From Marinomonas ostreistagni (GTDB lineage Bacteria; Pseudomonadota; Gammaproteobacteria; Pseudomonadales; Marinomonadaceae), in contig NZ_JAFEKF010000006.1 of assembly GCF_016888445.1 (NCBI RefSeq), positions 1 to 64,000 of the forward strand: a stretch of 64,000 nt of DNA. Direction: 5' to 3'. Shown in pieces: positions 16,716 through 25,472 of the stretch. The notes beneath the pieces were generated by a model, which did no database searches, was not told the origin of the DNA, and was given only the letters and a program-made list of their open reading frames with translations. Each line of letters starts with the position of its first letter. Positions within the stretch are counted from its first letter, which is position 1. Both the position numbers and the translations under genes were made by a program.

Positions 16716-19352
16716 ATGAGTCAACTCGAGAAAGACAACCACACTCCGATGATGCGCCAATATTTTGGCCTCAAGTCACAGCACCCCAATCAGATGCTGT
16801 TTTATCGCATGGGTGACTTTTATGAGTTGTTTTATGACGATGCCAAACGCGCCGCAGAATTACTCGACATCACACTGACGGCACGCGGACACTCGGGCGG
16901 CAAACCCATCCCGATGGCTGGCATCCCCTTCCATGCTGCGGAGAACTACATCGCACGCCTAGTTCGCATGGGGGAATCCGTCGTCATTGCCGAACAAACC
17001 GGTGACCCTGCGACCAGCAAAGGTCCCGTTGAACGCCAAGTGGCACGTATTGTGACACCCGGCACCATCAGTGATGAAGCTTTCTTAGAGGAAAAGCGTG
17101 AAAACCTGCTGCTATCGGTCGCCCACGTGCAACGCAAGGGCTTAGATGTGTTTGGTTTCTCTTACCTGGATATGGCCAGCGGTCGCTTTTGTGTGTTTGA
17201 AGTCGATGGTTATGAAGCGCTAGCCAGCGAGCTGCAGCGTTTAACACCGAAAGAAATTTTAGTATCGGAGGACTTCCCGGCACGTGACGCCATTACTTTA
17301 GAGCGTGGCGTCAGCGAGCTTGGCCCTTGGCACTTCGACTTCGAGTCGAGCTATCGCCAGCTAATCCAGCAATTTAACACCAAAGATTTATCAGGCTTTG
17401 GCTGTGAAGCGTTAACCGCAGCCATCGCTTCTGCTGGCGCGCTGTTGCAATACGCGAAGGATACTCAGCGCTCGGCGTTACCCCATATTCAAGCGATCAG
17501 CGTTGAGCAACGCGATCACTCGGTACTGATTGACGGCGCCACACGCCGTAACCTAGAAATCGACCAGAATCTCAACGGCACCGCTACCAATACGTTAATG
17601 TCGGTCATCGACAGCTGCGCCACACCGATGGGCTCACGTTTACTGAAGCGTTGGTTACATACTCCTATCCGTGACCTAAACGAGATTCACCAGCGCCAAG
17701 ATGCGTTAACCACCTTGATCGATAGCTTCAACTTCGAGGCCTTACACGCCCCAATTAAGGCCGTCGGCGACTTAGAGCGTATTCTATCCCGTGTCGCGCT
17801 GCGCTCAGCACGCCCGCGTGACTTAGTGCGCTTACGACTCGCACTTGAAGCCATGCCTAACATCCGCGAAATTCTAAGCAGCATGAGCACCAGCGAGCGA
17901 CTAACACAACTGCAAGAACGCCTCGTCGAACTACCGGAGCTGACCGAAGAATTACAACGCGCATTGGTGGAAAACCCACCAGCGGTGGTGCGCGACGGCG
18001 GTGTCATCGCCGATGGCTACGACGAAGAGCTAGACGAACTGGTCTCACTGTCTACCAATGCCACTGATTATTTGGCGGAAGTTGAGCGTCGTGAAAAAGA
18101 ACGCACTGGCATCAGCTCCTTGAAAGTAGGTTACAACCGAGTACACGGCTATTATATTGAGATCAGTCGTCTACATTCGGACCTTGCTCCTGCTGAGTAC
18201 ATTCGTCGTCAAACTCTAAAAAATGCCGAGCGTTTTATCACCCCTGAACTTAAAGAGTTCGAAGACAAAGCATTAAGCGCCAAATCCAAAGCGCTAGCGC
18301 GCGAAAAACAGCTTTACGAGCAGTTATTGGACAAGCTAAACGATGTCTTAGGCCCATTGCAGACAGGTAGCCAAGCGGTTGCCCAACTGGACGTTTTACA
18401 GTGTCTTGCTGAGCGCGCCAATCGCCTTGGCTTCTGTCGCCCTGAGGTACACACCAACGGTGGTATTAACATTCAAGCCGGTCGTCACCCAGTGGTGGAA
18501 TCAGTCATTAGCGATCCGTTCATCCCTAATGATCTGACGCTTAACAAAGAGCGTAGCCTGCTGATGATCACTGGTCCTAACATGGGCGGTAAATCGACCT
18601 ATATGCGTCAGATTGCCATCATCACCTTACTGGCTCACACGGGTAGTTTCGTACCAGCAGAATCCGCATCAATTTCGGTGGTTGATCGTATCTTTACCCG
18701 CATGGGTTCTTCTGATGATTTGGCCGGCGGGCGCTCTACTTTTATGGTGGAGATGACGGAAACAGCGAACATTCTAAATAACGCCACCCAAGACAGCTTA
18801 GTATTAATGGACGAAGTGGGACGCGGCACCAGTACCTTTGATGGCTTATCGCTGGCATGGTCGGCAGTTGAGTATCTCGCTAACCAACTTGGTAGCTATG
18901 TGCTGTTCGCCACGCACTACTTTGAATTAACCACCTTGGCAGAGCAGCTACCGAATGCTGCCAACGTACACCTGACGGCTACTGAGTATGAAGATGAGAT
19001 TGTCTTTATGCACCAAGTACACGAGGGCCCAGCCAGCCAATCTTACGGCTTGCAAGTCGCCCAACTTGCCGGCGTGCCGCGTAGCGTTATCACTGATGCA
19101 CGCCATAAGCTTCAAGAATTAGAAACTCACAGTGTCGGCAACGAACCCCAAGAGGCGACTCAGCACACGGTTAAAGAGCCTGTCACAAAATCTAGGCAAG
19201 CAGCGCCTAGCCAAGTGGTGCCACAGCAGGCGGATCTTTTTGCCGTAGATGAAGGCAAGCAGTTAAAAGAAGCGATTGCGAGCCTAGACTTAGATCATAC
19301 TTCACCCATTGAAGCATTAAACCTACTGTATAAGCTCAAGCAGGAGCTGTAG
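16716..19352 (+). CDS. mutS: DNA mismatch repair protein MutS
   Basis: This 878-residue mismatch sensor of methyl-directed repair has the N-terminal mismatch-binding motif [11 protein letters not shown] (Phe-X-Glu wedge) near residue 36. Connector, core and clamp domains follow, then the ATPase with Walker [14 protein letters not shown] and signature [16 protein letters not shown]. The C-terminal tail carries a dimer/tetramer region. I start at the ATG at 16716 ([18 protein letters not shown]). Reading further upstream would overlap pncC and add 47 unrelated residues. Full length for the family. Confidence 0.97.
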   Translation: MSQLEKDNHTPMMRQYFGLKSQHPNQMLFYRMGDFYELFYDDAKRAAELLDITLTARGHSGGKPIPMAGIPFHAAENYIARLVRMGESVVIAEQTGDPATSKGPVERQVARIVTPGTISDEAFLEEKRENLLLSVAHVQRKGLDVFGFSYLDMASGRFCVFEVDGYEALASELQRLTPKEILVSEDFPARDAITLERGVSELGPWHFDFESSYRQLIQQFNTKDLSGFGCEALTAAIASAGALLQYAKDTQRSALPHIQAISVEQRDHSVLIDGATRRNLEIDQNLNGTATNTLMSVIDSCATPMGSRLLKRWLHTPIRDLNEIHQRQDALTTLIDSFNFEALHAPIKAVGDLERILSRVALRSARPRDLVRLRLALEAMPNIREILSSMSTSERLTQLQERLVELPELTEELQRALVENPPAVVRDGGVIADGYDEELDELVSLSTNATDYLAEVERREKERTGISSLKVGYNRVHGYYIEISRLHSDLAPAEYIRRQTLKNAERFITPELKEFEDKALSAKSKALAREKQLYEQLLDKLNDVLGPLQTGSQAVAQLDVLQCLAERANRLGFCRPEVHTNGGINIQAGRHPVVESVISDPFIPNDLTLNKERSLLMITGPNMGGKSTYMRQIAIITLLAHTGSFVPAESASISVVDRIFTRMGSSDDLAGGRSTFMVEMTETANILNNATQDSLVLMDEVGRGTSTFDGLSLAWSAVEYLANQLGSYVLFATHYFELTTLAEQLPNAANVHLTATEYEDEIVFMHQVHEGPASQSYGLQVAQLAGVPRSVITDARHKLQELETHSVGNEPQEATQHTVKEPVTKSRQAAPSQVVPQQADLFAVDEGKQLKEAIASLDLDHTSPIEALNLLYKLKQEL

Positions 19353-19468
19353 TCGCATAAGCTAATATCAGATAAATTTAGGGTAAGGGGCATTTGTCCC
19401 TTGCCGCTAAATAGCCTATGCCTCTAAAATACTGGCAAAATTCCAAACTGTTTCTAGGAGAAGTCGAA

Positions 19469-19792
19469 ATGGCTTTTATCGTCACTGACAATTGTATCCG
19501 TTGCAAATACACAGACTGTGTGGAAGTCTGCCCTGTAGATTGCTTTTACGAAGGCCCTAACTTTCTAGCCATCAACCCAGACGAATGTATCGACTGTGCG
19601 CTATGTGAGCCAGAATGTCCTGCTGGAGCCATCTTCTCAGAAGACGAATTGCCAGACGGTCAAGAAGTGTTTGTTGAGCTTAACCAAGAGCTTTCGCTTA
19701 TTTGGCCAAACATCACTGAACAAAAAGATGCTCTTCCAGATGCCGCAGAATGGGATGGCGTAGAAGATAAGCTTGAGCACCTAGAGCGCTAA
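19469..19792 (+). CDS. fdxA: Ferredoxin FdxA ([3Fe-4S][4Fe-4S], 7Fe type)
   Basis: A 107-residue electron carrier. The sequence [18 protein letters not shown], followed by [16 protein letters not shown], supplies the cysteines for one [3Fe-4S] and one [4Fe-4S] cluster, as in Azotobacter FdI and Pseudomonas FdxA. The start at 19469 has AGGAGAAG 5 bp upstream. The acidic C-terminus is normal. A terminator follows. In Pseudomonas rsmZ lies beside fdxA, which helps identify the RNAs downstream. Confidence 0.95.
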   Translation: MAFIVTDNCIRCKYTDCVEVCPVDCFYEGPNFLAINPDECIDCALCEPECPAGAIFSEDELPDGQEVFVELNQELSLIWPNITEQKDALPDAAEWDGVEDKLEHLER

Positions 19793-19813
19793 GCATAACT
19801 CTACAGTGATGTC

Positions 19814-19840
19814 TAAAAAGCAGCCTCGGCTGCTTTTTTT
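19814..19840 (+). terminator. fdxA terminator
   Basis: An AAAAGCAGC/GCTGCTTTT stem (19816-19824 with 19829-19837) with a CTCG loop is followed by a T run. Confidence 0.9.
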
Positions 19841-19954
19841 TATGCGCTAAAAAAGTTACTGCAACTGGGCCAGTATAACCGACAAAAAAGAGAATGGAAA
19901 CAATTATCAATTATAGCTTTAATTATGGGATCAGCGTTTACTTGTCTAGAAACA

Positions 19955-19977
19955 GAAAAGGGCAGCCGAGGCTGCCC
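19955..19977 (-). terminator. Terminator of small RNA copy A
   Basis: A GGGCAGC/GCTGCCC stem (19960-19966 with 19971-19977) with a CGAG loop is followed on the minus strand by TTTTCTG. Confidence 0.88.
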
Positions 19978-20198
19978 ATCTTTGCTTTTTAATCCGTTAA
20001 AAGCGCTCAATTCCCTAAGTGCTATCCGTCTGCGTCTGTCCCTAACCTGCCCTACCTTGGCATCCAGACCTCATCCTAAGATCGATTCCCTAAAGCAAAA
20101 TCCATCTATGGGGCAACCCTTACCCTTTTCCTAATTTCCTCAAGACTCCTAGCCTTGCCGCACTCCTGTGCATCTCTTTCCGTGAGCTCCTTTCGAAT
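19955..20198 (-). ncRNA. RsmZ/CsrB-type CsrA-binding small RNA, copy A
   Basis: A predicted transcript of about 244 nt with 14 GGA motifs, far more than chance. Several sit in hairpin loops: GCAC-AGGA-GTGC (20160-20171) and a last hairpin with CGGA in the loop (19984-20004). Such RNAs sequester CsrA/RsmA dimers and relieve repression of target mRNAs. The promoter is at 20205-20233, the GacA-like box at 20346-20363 and the terminator at 19955-19977. The 5' end (ATTCGAAAGGAGCTCACGGA) matches copy B in register. No convincing reading frame or ribosome-binding site exists on this strand. It is immediately fdxA-linked, as rsmZ is in Pseudomonas. The family is clear; whether to call it rsmZ, rsmY or csrB is not. 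Confidence 0.86.
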
Positions 20199-20204
20199 GG
20201 CTAT

Positions 20205-20233
20205 AATTTACCTAACTAAAGATAAGATGCAAA
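20205..20233 (-). promoter_or_regulatory. Promoter of small RNA copy A
   Basis: The minus strand has TTTGCA (20228-20233), a 17-nt spacer and TAAATT (20205-20210). Each hexamer is four of six to sigma70 consensus. The weak hexamers suit an activator-dependent promoter. Predicted start near 20198. Confidence 0.65.
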
Positions 20234-20345
20234 CGGTCAAATCAGTAAGAAAAAATCATAAAATGCTTAAAAATCAGCACTTTAGAAAAAGTTATAGTAG
20301 ATTTTTCTACTATTCCTTGAAAAACGCAGAAACATCTTACGCTAG

Positions 20346-20363
20346 CGTCAGGAAAGCCTTACA
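20346..20363. promoter_or_regulatory. GacA-type upstream box of copy A
   Basis: CGTCAGGAAAGCCTTACA matches the Gac box TGTAAG-N6-CTTACA at 10 of 12 fixed positions. It is centred about 156 bp upstream of the predicted start, the same distance as in copies B and C. Confidence 0.65.
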
Positions 20364-20445
20364 AAGACAATTAAGATCGCAAAAAGTACGAACGGAGCGG
20401 AGTTAGAAAACTAACGGTAGAAAAAGAAAAGCAGAAAGCCAGAAA

Positions 20446-20470
20446 AAGAAAAGGGCAGCCTAAGCTGCCC
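20446..20470 (-). terminator. Terminator of small RNA copy B
   Basis: A GGGCAGC/GCTGCCC stem (20453-20459 with 20464-20470) is followed on the minus strand by TTTTCTTTTT. The stem is the same as in copy A, with a different loop (CTAA on the plus strand). Confidence 0.88.
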
Positions 20471-20696
20471 GTTTATTTGCCTCTAATCCGTCAGAAGCCT
20501 TCTATCCGTGAATCCTGATCCCTTTGTGTTATCCATAACGCGCCGAACCTTGGCACAATGACTTAATCTTTAAGTCTGTCTATCCTTTATTGAGCGATCC
20601 TGCTCAGGCAGCCTTTGCCCTTTTCCTAATTCTACAAAGCATCCTTCGCTTTGCTGCACACTCCAGTGCTACTCAATCCGTGAGCTCCTTTTGAAT
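20446..20696 (-). ncRNA. RsmZ/CsrB-type CsrA-binding small RNA, copy B
   Basis: A predicted transcript of about 251 nt with 12 GGA motifs. Loop-displayed examples are TGAGC-AGGATC-GCTCA (20591-20606), GTTA-TGGA-TAAC (20528-20539) and CAAAGC-GAAGGAT-GCTTTG (20635-20653). The penultimate hairpin (20479-20498) keeps the CGGA loop of copy A while its stem bases differ with compensating changes. The promoter is at 20703-20731, the box at 20845-20862 and the terminator at 20446-20470. The 5' end is nearly identical to copy A, the middle is diverged, and the word GCCAAGGT is kept. Confidence 0.86.
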
Positions 20697-20702
20697 AACT
20701 GT

Positions 20703-20731
20703 AATGTACCCTAACAAAACGCTTTTGGAAA
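20703..20731 (-). promoter_or_regulatory. Promoter of small RNA copy B
   Basis: The minus strand has TTTCCA (20726-20731), a 17-nt spacer and TACATT (20703-20708). It is positionally equivalent to the copy A promoter, with predicted start near 20696. Confidence 0.65.
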
Positions 20732-20844
20732 CTTTTATTCAAGGCACTCAAAACAGAAAAAATCCATATAATACAATAACTTGGAACTTTCCTAGCGCTA
20801 TTTTCCGGTTATTCCACTAGCATTACCGAAATCCCCTACACCCA

Positions 20845-20862
20845 TGTAGGAAATCCCTTACA
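20845..20862. promoter_or_regulatory. GacA-type upstream box of copy B
   Basis: TGTAGGAAATCCCTTACA matches the Gac box at 11 of 12 fixed positions and is centred about 157 bp upstream of the predicted start. It contains AGGAAATCCCT, the exact 11-mer of the csrA leader repeat. Confidence 0.75.
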
Positions 20863-20904
20863 AAAAGACCCTTTTTAATTGAGCCACCGGCCTATTGAGC
20901 GCAT

Positions 20905-20940
20905 AAAAAAAGAGGTTATCGTTGCCGATAACCTCTTTTC
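20905..20940 (-). terminator. Terminator of small RNA copy C
   Basis: A long stem GAGGTTATCG/CGATAACCTC (20912-20921 with 20926-20935) with a 4-nt loop is followed on the minus strand by seven T residues. The stem is unrelated to those of copies A and B. Confidence 0.92.
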
Positions 20941-21147
20941 ATGCTTTTAGTCCCTTAAAAGCGCCATGAAATTTTGCTCATCCTTTAACAAAACTTGCAT
21001 GGTATCCGCCCGACCTTGGCTGCGCCTCCATCCTGGAGGTTTGATATCAGCGACACTCTATGTGCATCCTGCAACGTCCTATGCCGCTGACAAAGCATCC
21101 TGCTTTGCTTTATATCTTGCCCTCAATCCTTTGAGTTGCGATTGGAT
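20905..21147 (-). ncRNA. RsmZ/CsrB-type CsrA-binding small RNA, copy C
   Basis: A predicted transcript of about 243 nt with 9 GGA motifs in very regular hairpins. These are CTCAA-AGGA-TTGAG (21122-21135), CAAAGCA-GGA-TGCTTTG (21091-21107), TGCA-GGA-TGCA (21063-21073) and CCTCC-AGGAT-GGAGG (21025-21039). It keeps the CCAAGGT word and the GCTTTTA hairpin (20943-20962) near the 3' end, but lacks the shared A/B 5' sequence. It is therefore the most diverged copy. The promoter is at 21154-21182, the box at 21299-21316 and the terminator at 20905-20940. It is the copy nearest the EAL-HDOD gene. Confidence 0.86.
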
Positions 21148-21153
21148 GAATTC

Positions 21154-21182
21154 AATATACGCGAGACTTCCTCTGATGGGAA
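21154..21182 (-). promoter_or_regulatory. Promoter of small RNA copy C
   Basis: The minus strand has TTCCCA (21177-21182), a 17-nt spacer and TATATT (21154-21159, five of six). Predicted start near 21147. Confidence 0.7.
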
Positions 21183-21298
21183 ATTGCCCAACATTGTCAT
21201 AAAAAAGACATATTTCTAGTTAAAACATAGAGTTAAAGTTAGATTGAAGCGCTTCGTGGGGTATTCGACAGGAAATTAGAGAAAACCCTGACAAGTCA

Positions 21299-21316
21299 TG
21301 TAAGGGCTTTCCTACA
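21299..21316. promoter_or_regulatory. GacA-type upstream box of copy C
   Basis: TGTAAGGGCTTTCCTACA matches 11 of 12 fixed positions. It is centred about 160 bp upstream of the predicted start and ends 5 bp from the EAL-HDOD stop codon. Its core is in the opposite orientation to that of copies A and B. Confidence 0.75.
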
Positions 21317-21320
21317 AAAA

Positions 21321-22523
21321 CTAGAAAGATGAGCGGAAGCTCTCCACCCAAGCGATGGCTTCGGTGTAGGTTTGCGCTAATAATGCCGCATCCTCCTCTG
21401 ACTTAATCGGGCGGTTTTTCTCATAGGCTTCGATCAAATCTAGGGTGTAGCCGACCCGACCAGTGCGTTCGATGATGGCATTGGTGAACTCAAGCGGTAG
21501 TGGCAACTCTGCTAAGATGTCGTCCAAGTTGACACCTACACATACATCGATCAAAGACAACATACCCGCTAAGAAGTAGCGATCTTCATTCGCGTATTGG
21601 CGAGCCTTGGCAAATAATTCCGCATGCTTAGCACGCAATAGAACTTGGGCCTGCAACACCTCTCGATCCGCAGTCATCTCTGACATCAAAAGTAAATTAG
21701 TGATGGATTTGAGCTGCTCTAAGCCGATCAACATGATCGCCAAACGAAGCGAGTCAACTGACGCCACTAATCCCATTAGCGGAGAGTTCAAATACTTGAG
21801 CAGTTTATGCACGAGGCCGATATCTTGACTGACAATGCTTTCCAGCTCAGGGATGGTCATTTCATCCGCTTTCATCAGGCCCGCCATCAACTGCAGTAAG
21901 GTAAGCTGATTGGCACGCGAGGATTTTTTCGAAATAGACTCAGGCTTTTCAAAGAAATAGCCTTGGAAGAAGTCTACCTCTAACAGTTTGGCAAAATGGT
22001 ACTCTTCCCACGTCTCAACTTTTTCAGCAATGATTTTTACATTGTAAGGCTTAAGCAGCTCTACTTGCTGATGAAACGCTTCTTTGCCGAGATCTTTGAT
22101 ATCGAGTTTGACGTAATCCGCCACTTCTACAAAAGGCGTCAACTTTGGCTCGAATACAAAATCGTCTAAGGCCAACTTAAACCCAGCGTTGCGCCAACGA
22201 CGTAGTGCAGCTAACAAAATCGCATCAAAACCAGAGTTCTCGAGCACCTCAATGACGGTATGCTCTTTTGGCAAAGGGACACCGCTTGGATTAATTAAGT
22301 AGGCTCTAGGGAAATTCACAAAGGCTTTACCAGTGCCCACTATGTTGTGCAGCCCAAGATCCAAAAGACTCGTAGTAATAACATGGGCCGTTGCCCCCAC
22401 TTGATCGTATACATCCGCGCCAGCGGACTGGATATCGCGACGATACAAGAGTTCATAACCAAAGGTAGACAACTTACTGTCAACAATCGGTTGGCGGGCT
22501 AAGGCAACGTTGTGATACATCAT
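21321..22523 (-). CDS. EAL-HDOD signalling protein (YuxH type)
   Basis: About 400 residues. An N-terminal EAL-like domain (about 1-205) is followed by an HDOD domain (about 205-395). EAL signatures are partly kept (YELLYR for the EAL loop, EVLEN, LDDF, KLDIKDL, AEKVET, FFQGYFFEKP). The DDFG loop is changed to DDFV, so c-di-GMP hydrolysis is doubtful; binding or a scaffold role is possible. YuxH-type proteins such as V. cholerae CdgJ affect motility. The start is at tandem ATGs (22523/22520). Reading further upstream would run across the ilvD start. It is divergent from ilvD, upstream of the small RNA array on the same strand, with no terminator visible between. Confidence 0.88.
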   Translation of the reverse strand: MMYHNVALARQPIVDSKLSTFGYELLYRRDIQSAGADVYDQVGATAHVITTSLLDLGLHNIVGTGKAFVNFPRAYLINPSGVPLPKEHTVIEVLENSGFDAILLAALRRWRNAGFKLALDDFVFEPKLTPFVEVADYVKLDIKDLGKEAFHQQVELLKPYNVKIIAEKVETWEEYHFAKLLEVDFFQGYFFEKPESISKKSSRANQLTLLQLMAGLMKADEMTIPELESIVSQDIGLVHKLLKYLNSPLMGLVASVDSLRLAIMLIGLEQLKSITNLLLMSEMTADREVLQAQVLLRAKHAELFAKARQYANEDRYFLAGMLSLIDVCVGVNLDDILAELPLPLEFTNAIIERTGRVGYTLDLIEAYEKNRPIKSEEDAALLAQTYTEAIAWVESFRSSF

Positions 22524-22680
22524 AGGTATGGAAACCCTTATCGTTATAACTAAGTGAGCTGCTATAGAACAACTGGTTCCTAAGGATTGACAGTATATTG
22601 CCAAATTTGTCTTTGGGCGATAGCAATAATCTTGGTAACATGAGTCTATAAAGAAAGCAAAATAATTTGTGGGGATACAA

Positions 22681-24525
22681 ATGCCAGAATACCGCTCCAA
22701 AACATCTACCGGCGGCCGTAATATGGCCGGAGCTCGCGCCCTTTGGCGTGCGACAGGCATGAAAGATGATGACTTTCATAAACCGATTATCGCGGTTGCG
22801 AACTCGTTCACTCAGTTCGTACCAGGTCACGTCCACCTAAAAGATCTTGGTCAGCTCGTCTGTCGTGAAATCGAAGCATCTGGCGGTGTAGCAAAAGAGT
22901 TCAACACTATCGCTGTAGACGATGGTATTGCTATGGGCCACGACGGCATGCTGTACAGCTTGCCATCACGTGATCTAATTGCCGATTCGGTAGAATACAT
23001 GGTCAACGCACACTGTGCGGACGCGCTTGTTTGTATCTCTAACTGTGACAAAATCACACCGGGAATGTTGATGGCGGCTATGCGTCTTAACATCCCAGTT
23101 ATCTTCGTCTCAGGTGGCCCAATGGAAGCGGGTAAAACCAAGCTTTCTGAGCACAAACTTGACCTTGTTGACGCTATGGTCATCGCCGCTGATGACAGCG
23201 TGTCTGACGAAGTAGTTGAAGAGATCGAACGTTCGGCTTGTCCGACCTGTGGTTCATGCTCAGGCATGTTCACAGCCAACTCTATGAACTGTTTGACCGA
23301 AGCTCTGGGCCTAAGCCTACCTGGTAACGGTACTGTCGTCGCGACACACGCTGATCGTAAGCGTCTGTTCCTAGAAGCAGGTCAACGCATCGTAGAAATC
23401 GCTAAGAACTACTACGAAAAAGACGAAGAGAAATGGCTGCCACGTTCAATCGCTACCTTTGAAGCGTTTGAAAACGCCATGACGCTAGACATCGCCATGG
23501 GCGGTTCGACCAACACTATCCTGCACTTGCTAGCTCTAGCTCGTGAAGCAGGCGTGGACTTCACTATGAAAGACATCGACCGTCTATCTCGTAAAGTACC
23601 ACAGCTGTGTAAAGTGGCGCCGAACACGCAGAAATACCACATCGAAGACGTACACCGTGCCGGTGGTATCTTCGGTCTACTGGGTGAACTAAACCGCGCT
23701 GGCATCCTGCACAACCAAGTTCACACCGTCCACTCTACGACGATGTTAGAAGGTCTGAAGACTTGGGATATCATGGAATCTCCTACACCTGAAGTCGTTG
23801 AATTCTACAAAGCAGGCCCTGGCGGCGTACCAACACAAGTTGCCTTTAGCCAAGATTGCCGTTGGCCAACTCTTGATGGCGACCGTGAGCAAGGCTGTAT
23901 CCGTTCACTAGAAAACGCCTTCTCTTTAGAAGGTGGTTTGGCCGTGCTGTACGGCAACATCGCACAAGACGGCTGTGTTGTGAAAAGCGCGGGTGTCGAC
24001 GAGTCGATTCTAGTGTTCGAAGGTAAAGCGCACGTGACAGAGTCACAAGACGAGGCTGTGAAGAACATCCTTGACGACAAAGTCGAAGCGGGTGACGTTG
24101 TGATCGTACGTTACGAAGGTCCTAAAGGCGGCCCAGGTATGCAGGAAATGCTATACCCAACGTCTTACATCAAGTCTAAAGGCCTAGGCAAAGCCTGTGC
24201 CCTACTGACTGACGGCCGTTTCTCTGGCGGTACGTCTGGCCTATCAATTGGTCACGTATCACCAGAAGCCGCTGCCGGTGGTGCTATTGGTCTAGTACAA
24301 AACGGTGATCCGATTCGTATCGACATCCCGAATCGTACGATCGACGTCATGATCTCAGTAGAAGAACTTGATGCGCGTCGCGCTGCGATGGAAGCCAAAG
24401 GTACGGATGCGTGGAAACCTGTTAAAGAACGTCCACGTAAAGTATCACCTGCACTTAAAGTGTACGCTCACTTTGCCACCAGTGCCGACAAAGGCGCGGT
24501 ACGTGATTTAGATAAGCTCGACTAA
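22681..24525 (+). CDS. ilvD: Dihydroxy-acid dehydratase
   Basis: This 614-residue iron-sulfur dehydratase carries out the penultimate step common to valine and isoleucine synthesis. Cluster-ligand cysteines are visible in [11 protein letters not shown] near residue 122 and [15 protein letters not shown] near residue 195. The first block [21 protein letters not shown] matches the family closely. The ATG at 22681 (MPEYRSKTS) is preceded by GGGG. A TTG four codons upstream is less likely. Length equals E. coli IlvD within two residues. It is followed by a terminator, and no attenuator or riboswitch is evident upstream. Confidence 0.97.
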   Translation: MPEYRSKTSTGGRNMAGARALWRATGMKDDDFHKPIIAVANSFTQFVPGHVHLKDLGQLVCREIEASGGVAKEFNTIAVDDGIAMGHDGMLYSLPSRDLIADSVEYMVNAHCADALVCISNCDKITPGMLMAAMRLNIPVIFVSGGPMEAGKTKLSEHKLDLVDAMVIAADDSVSDEVVEEIERSACPTCGSCSGMFTANSMNCLTEALGLSLPGNGTVVATHADRKRLFLEAGQRIVEIAKNYYEKDEEKWLPRSIATFEAFENAMTLDIAMGGSTNTILHLLALAREAGVDFTMKDIDRLSRKVPQLCKVAPNTQKYHIEDVHRAGGIFGLLGELNRAGILHNQVHTVHSTTMLEGLKTWDIMESPTPEVVEFYKAGPGGVPTQVAFSQDCRWPTLDGDREQGCIRSLENAFSLEGGLAVLYGNIAQDGCVVKSAGVDESILVFEGKAHVTESQDEAVKNILDDKVEAGDVVIVRYEGPKGGPGMQEMLYPTSYIKSKGLGKACALLTDGRFSGGTSGLSIGHVSPEAAAGGAIGLVQNGDPIRIDIPNRTIDVMISVEELDARRAAMEAKGTDAWKPVKERPRKVSPALKVYAHFATSADKGAVRDLDKLD

Positions 24526-24541
24526 GCTTATCATTCATGCC

Positions 24542-24570
24542 AAAGCCGCTTCTTTGAAGCGGCTTTTTTG
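24542..24570 (+). terminator. ilvD terminator
   Basis: An 11-bp stem (24542-24552 with 24556-24566) with a TTT loop is followed by a T run. Confidence 0.93.
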
Positions 24571-24589
24571 ATTAACCGGATACTTTTAT

Positions 24590-25432
24590 ATGCTCAGTTA
24601 TCGCCATATTTACCATGCTGGCAACCACGCCGACATTCTAAAACATTTAGTCGTCAGCCAAATCTGCCGTCATTTGACCAAAAAAGAAGCGCCCTTCTTT
24701 TATCTTGATACTCACGCCGGCATCGGCCTGTATGAACTTGGCTCGGACCAAGCACAGCTGAATCAAGAGTTTGATACCGGCATCAGCCGCTTATTGGCAC
24801 GCCAAGACCTACCTGAGCCGCTAGAGCAGTTTGTCGACATCGTGCGTGAGCTCAACCCTGATGGCGGCTTAAGCTTCTACCCAGGCAGCCCAATGGTGGT
24901 GGATCATTACACGCGCCAAAAAGACAAATTGCACCTGTGCGAACTGCATCCTAACGATTACCCGCTTCTTGCTGCACTTTTCCCCAAAAAACGTAAAGCG
25001 AATGTGGTAAAAGATGATGGTTTCGCCGCAGTCAAAGCCATGCTGCCACCGCCACAAAAGCGTGGTTTCGTGTTAATGGATCCACCTTACGAAGTGAAGA
25101 ACGACTACCAAAAAGTAGTAAAAGCACTCGAAGACGGTCACAAGCGCTTTGCTCAAGGCACCTATGCGATTTGGTACCCAGTGCTCAATCGTCGCCAAGC
25201 AGACGATTTGCTTAACGCGGTCGAAGCGACCAAAATTAGAAACACGCTGTTATTGGAATTAAACATCCGCGGCACCGAAACCAAACGCGGCATGGCTGGC
25301 AGTGGTATGATCATTGTCAATCCGCCTTGGACACTTGCTAGTGAAGCAGAGACCTTTTTGCCTTACTTGCGTGATGCTCTTGCCGAAGATCGCGATGCCC
25401 ATTTCCAATTACGTTGGATCACCCCAGAATAA
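24590..25432 (+). CDS. rlmJ: 23S rRNA (adenine(2030)-N6)-methyltransferase
   Basis: This 280-residue SAM-dependent enzyme methylates A2030 of 23S rRNA. The N-terminal LSYRHIYHAGNHADILKHLV is highly characteristic. DTHAGIGLYEL supplies the SAM-binding motif and VLMDPPYE the N6-adenine catalytic motif near residue 163. Length is as in E. coli (280). It starts 20 bp after the ilvD terminator and is followed 40 bp later by the PAS-GGDEF gene on the same strand. Confidence 0.95.
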   Translation: MLSYRHIYHAGNHADILKHLVVSQICRHLTKKEAPFFYLDTHAGIGLYELGSDQAQLNQEFDTGISRLLARQDLPEPLEQFVDIVRELNPDGGLSFYPGSPMVVDHYTRQKDKLHLCELHPNDYPLLAALFPKKRKANVVKDDGFAAVKAMLPPPQKRGFVLMDPPYEVKNDYQKVVKALEDGHKRFAQGTYAIWYPVLNRRQADDLLNAVEATKIRNTLLLELNIRGTETKRGMAGSGMIIVNPPWTLASEAETFLPYLRDALAEDRDAHFQLRWITPE

Positions 25433-25472
25433 CGCTCAAGCGAGCTGTAACGACTTGACCAAGGAGTCTGAC

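Noticed and set aside
20823..20840. Possible second Gac box next to the copy B box (ending CCCCTACA)
   Set aside because: Only the right half fits; the left half TTACCG does not match, so a single box per RNA is better supported.
19925..21202. Small plus-strand open frames at 19925-20134, 20155-20406 and 20966-21202
   Set aside because: They are antisense to the three small RNAs, have no plausible start context, and their composition follows the RNA hairpins.
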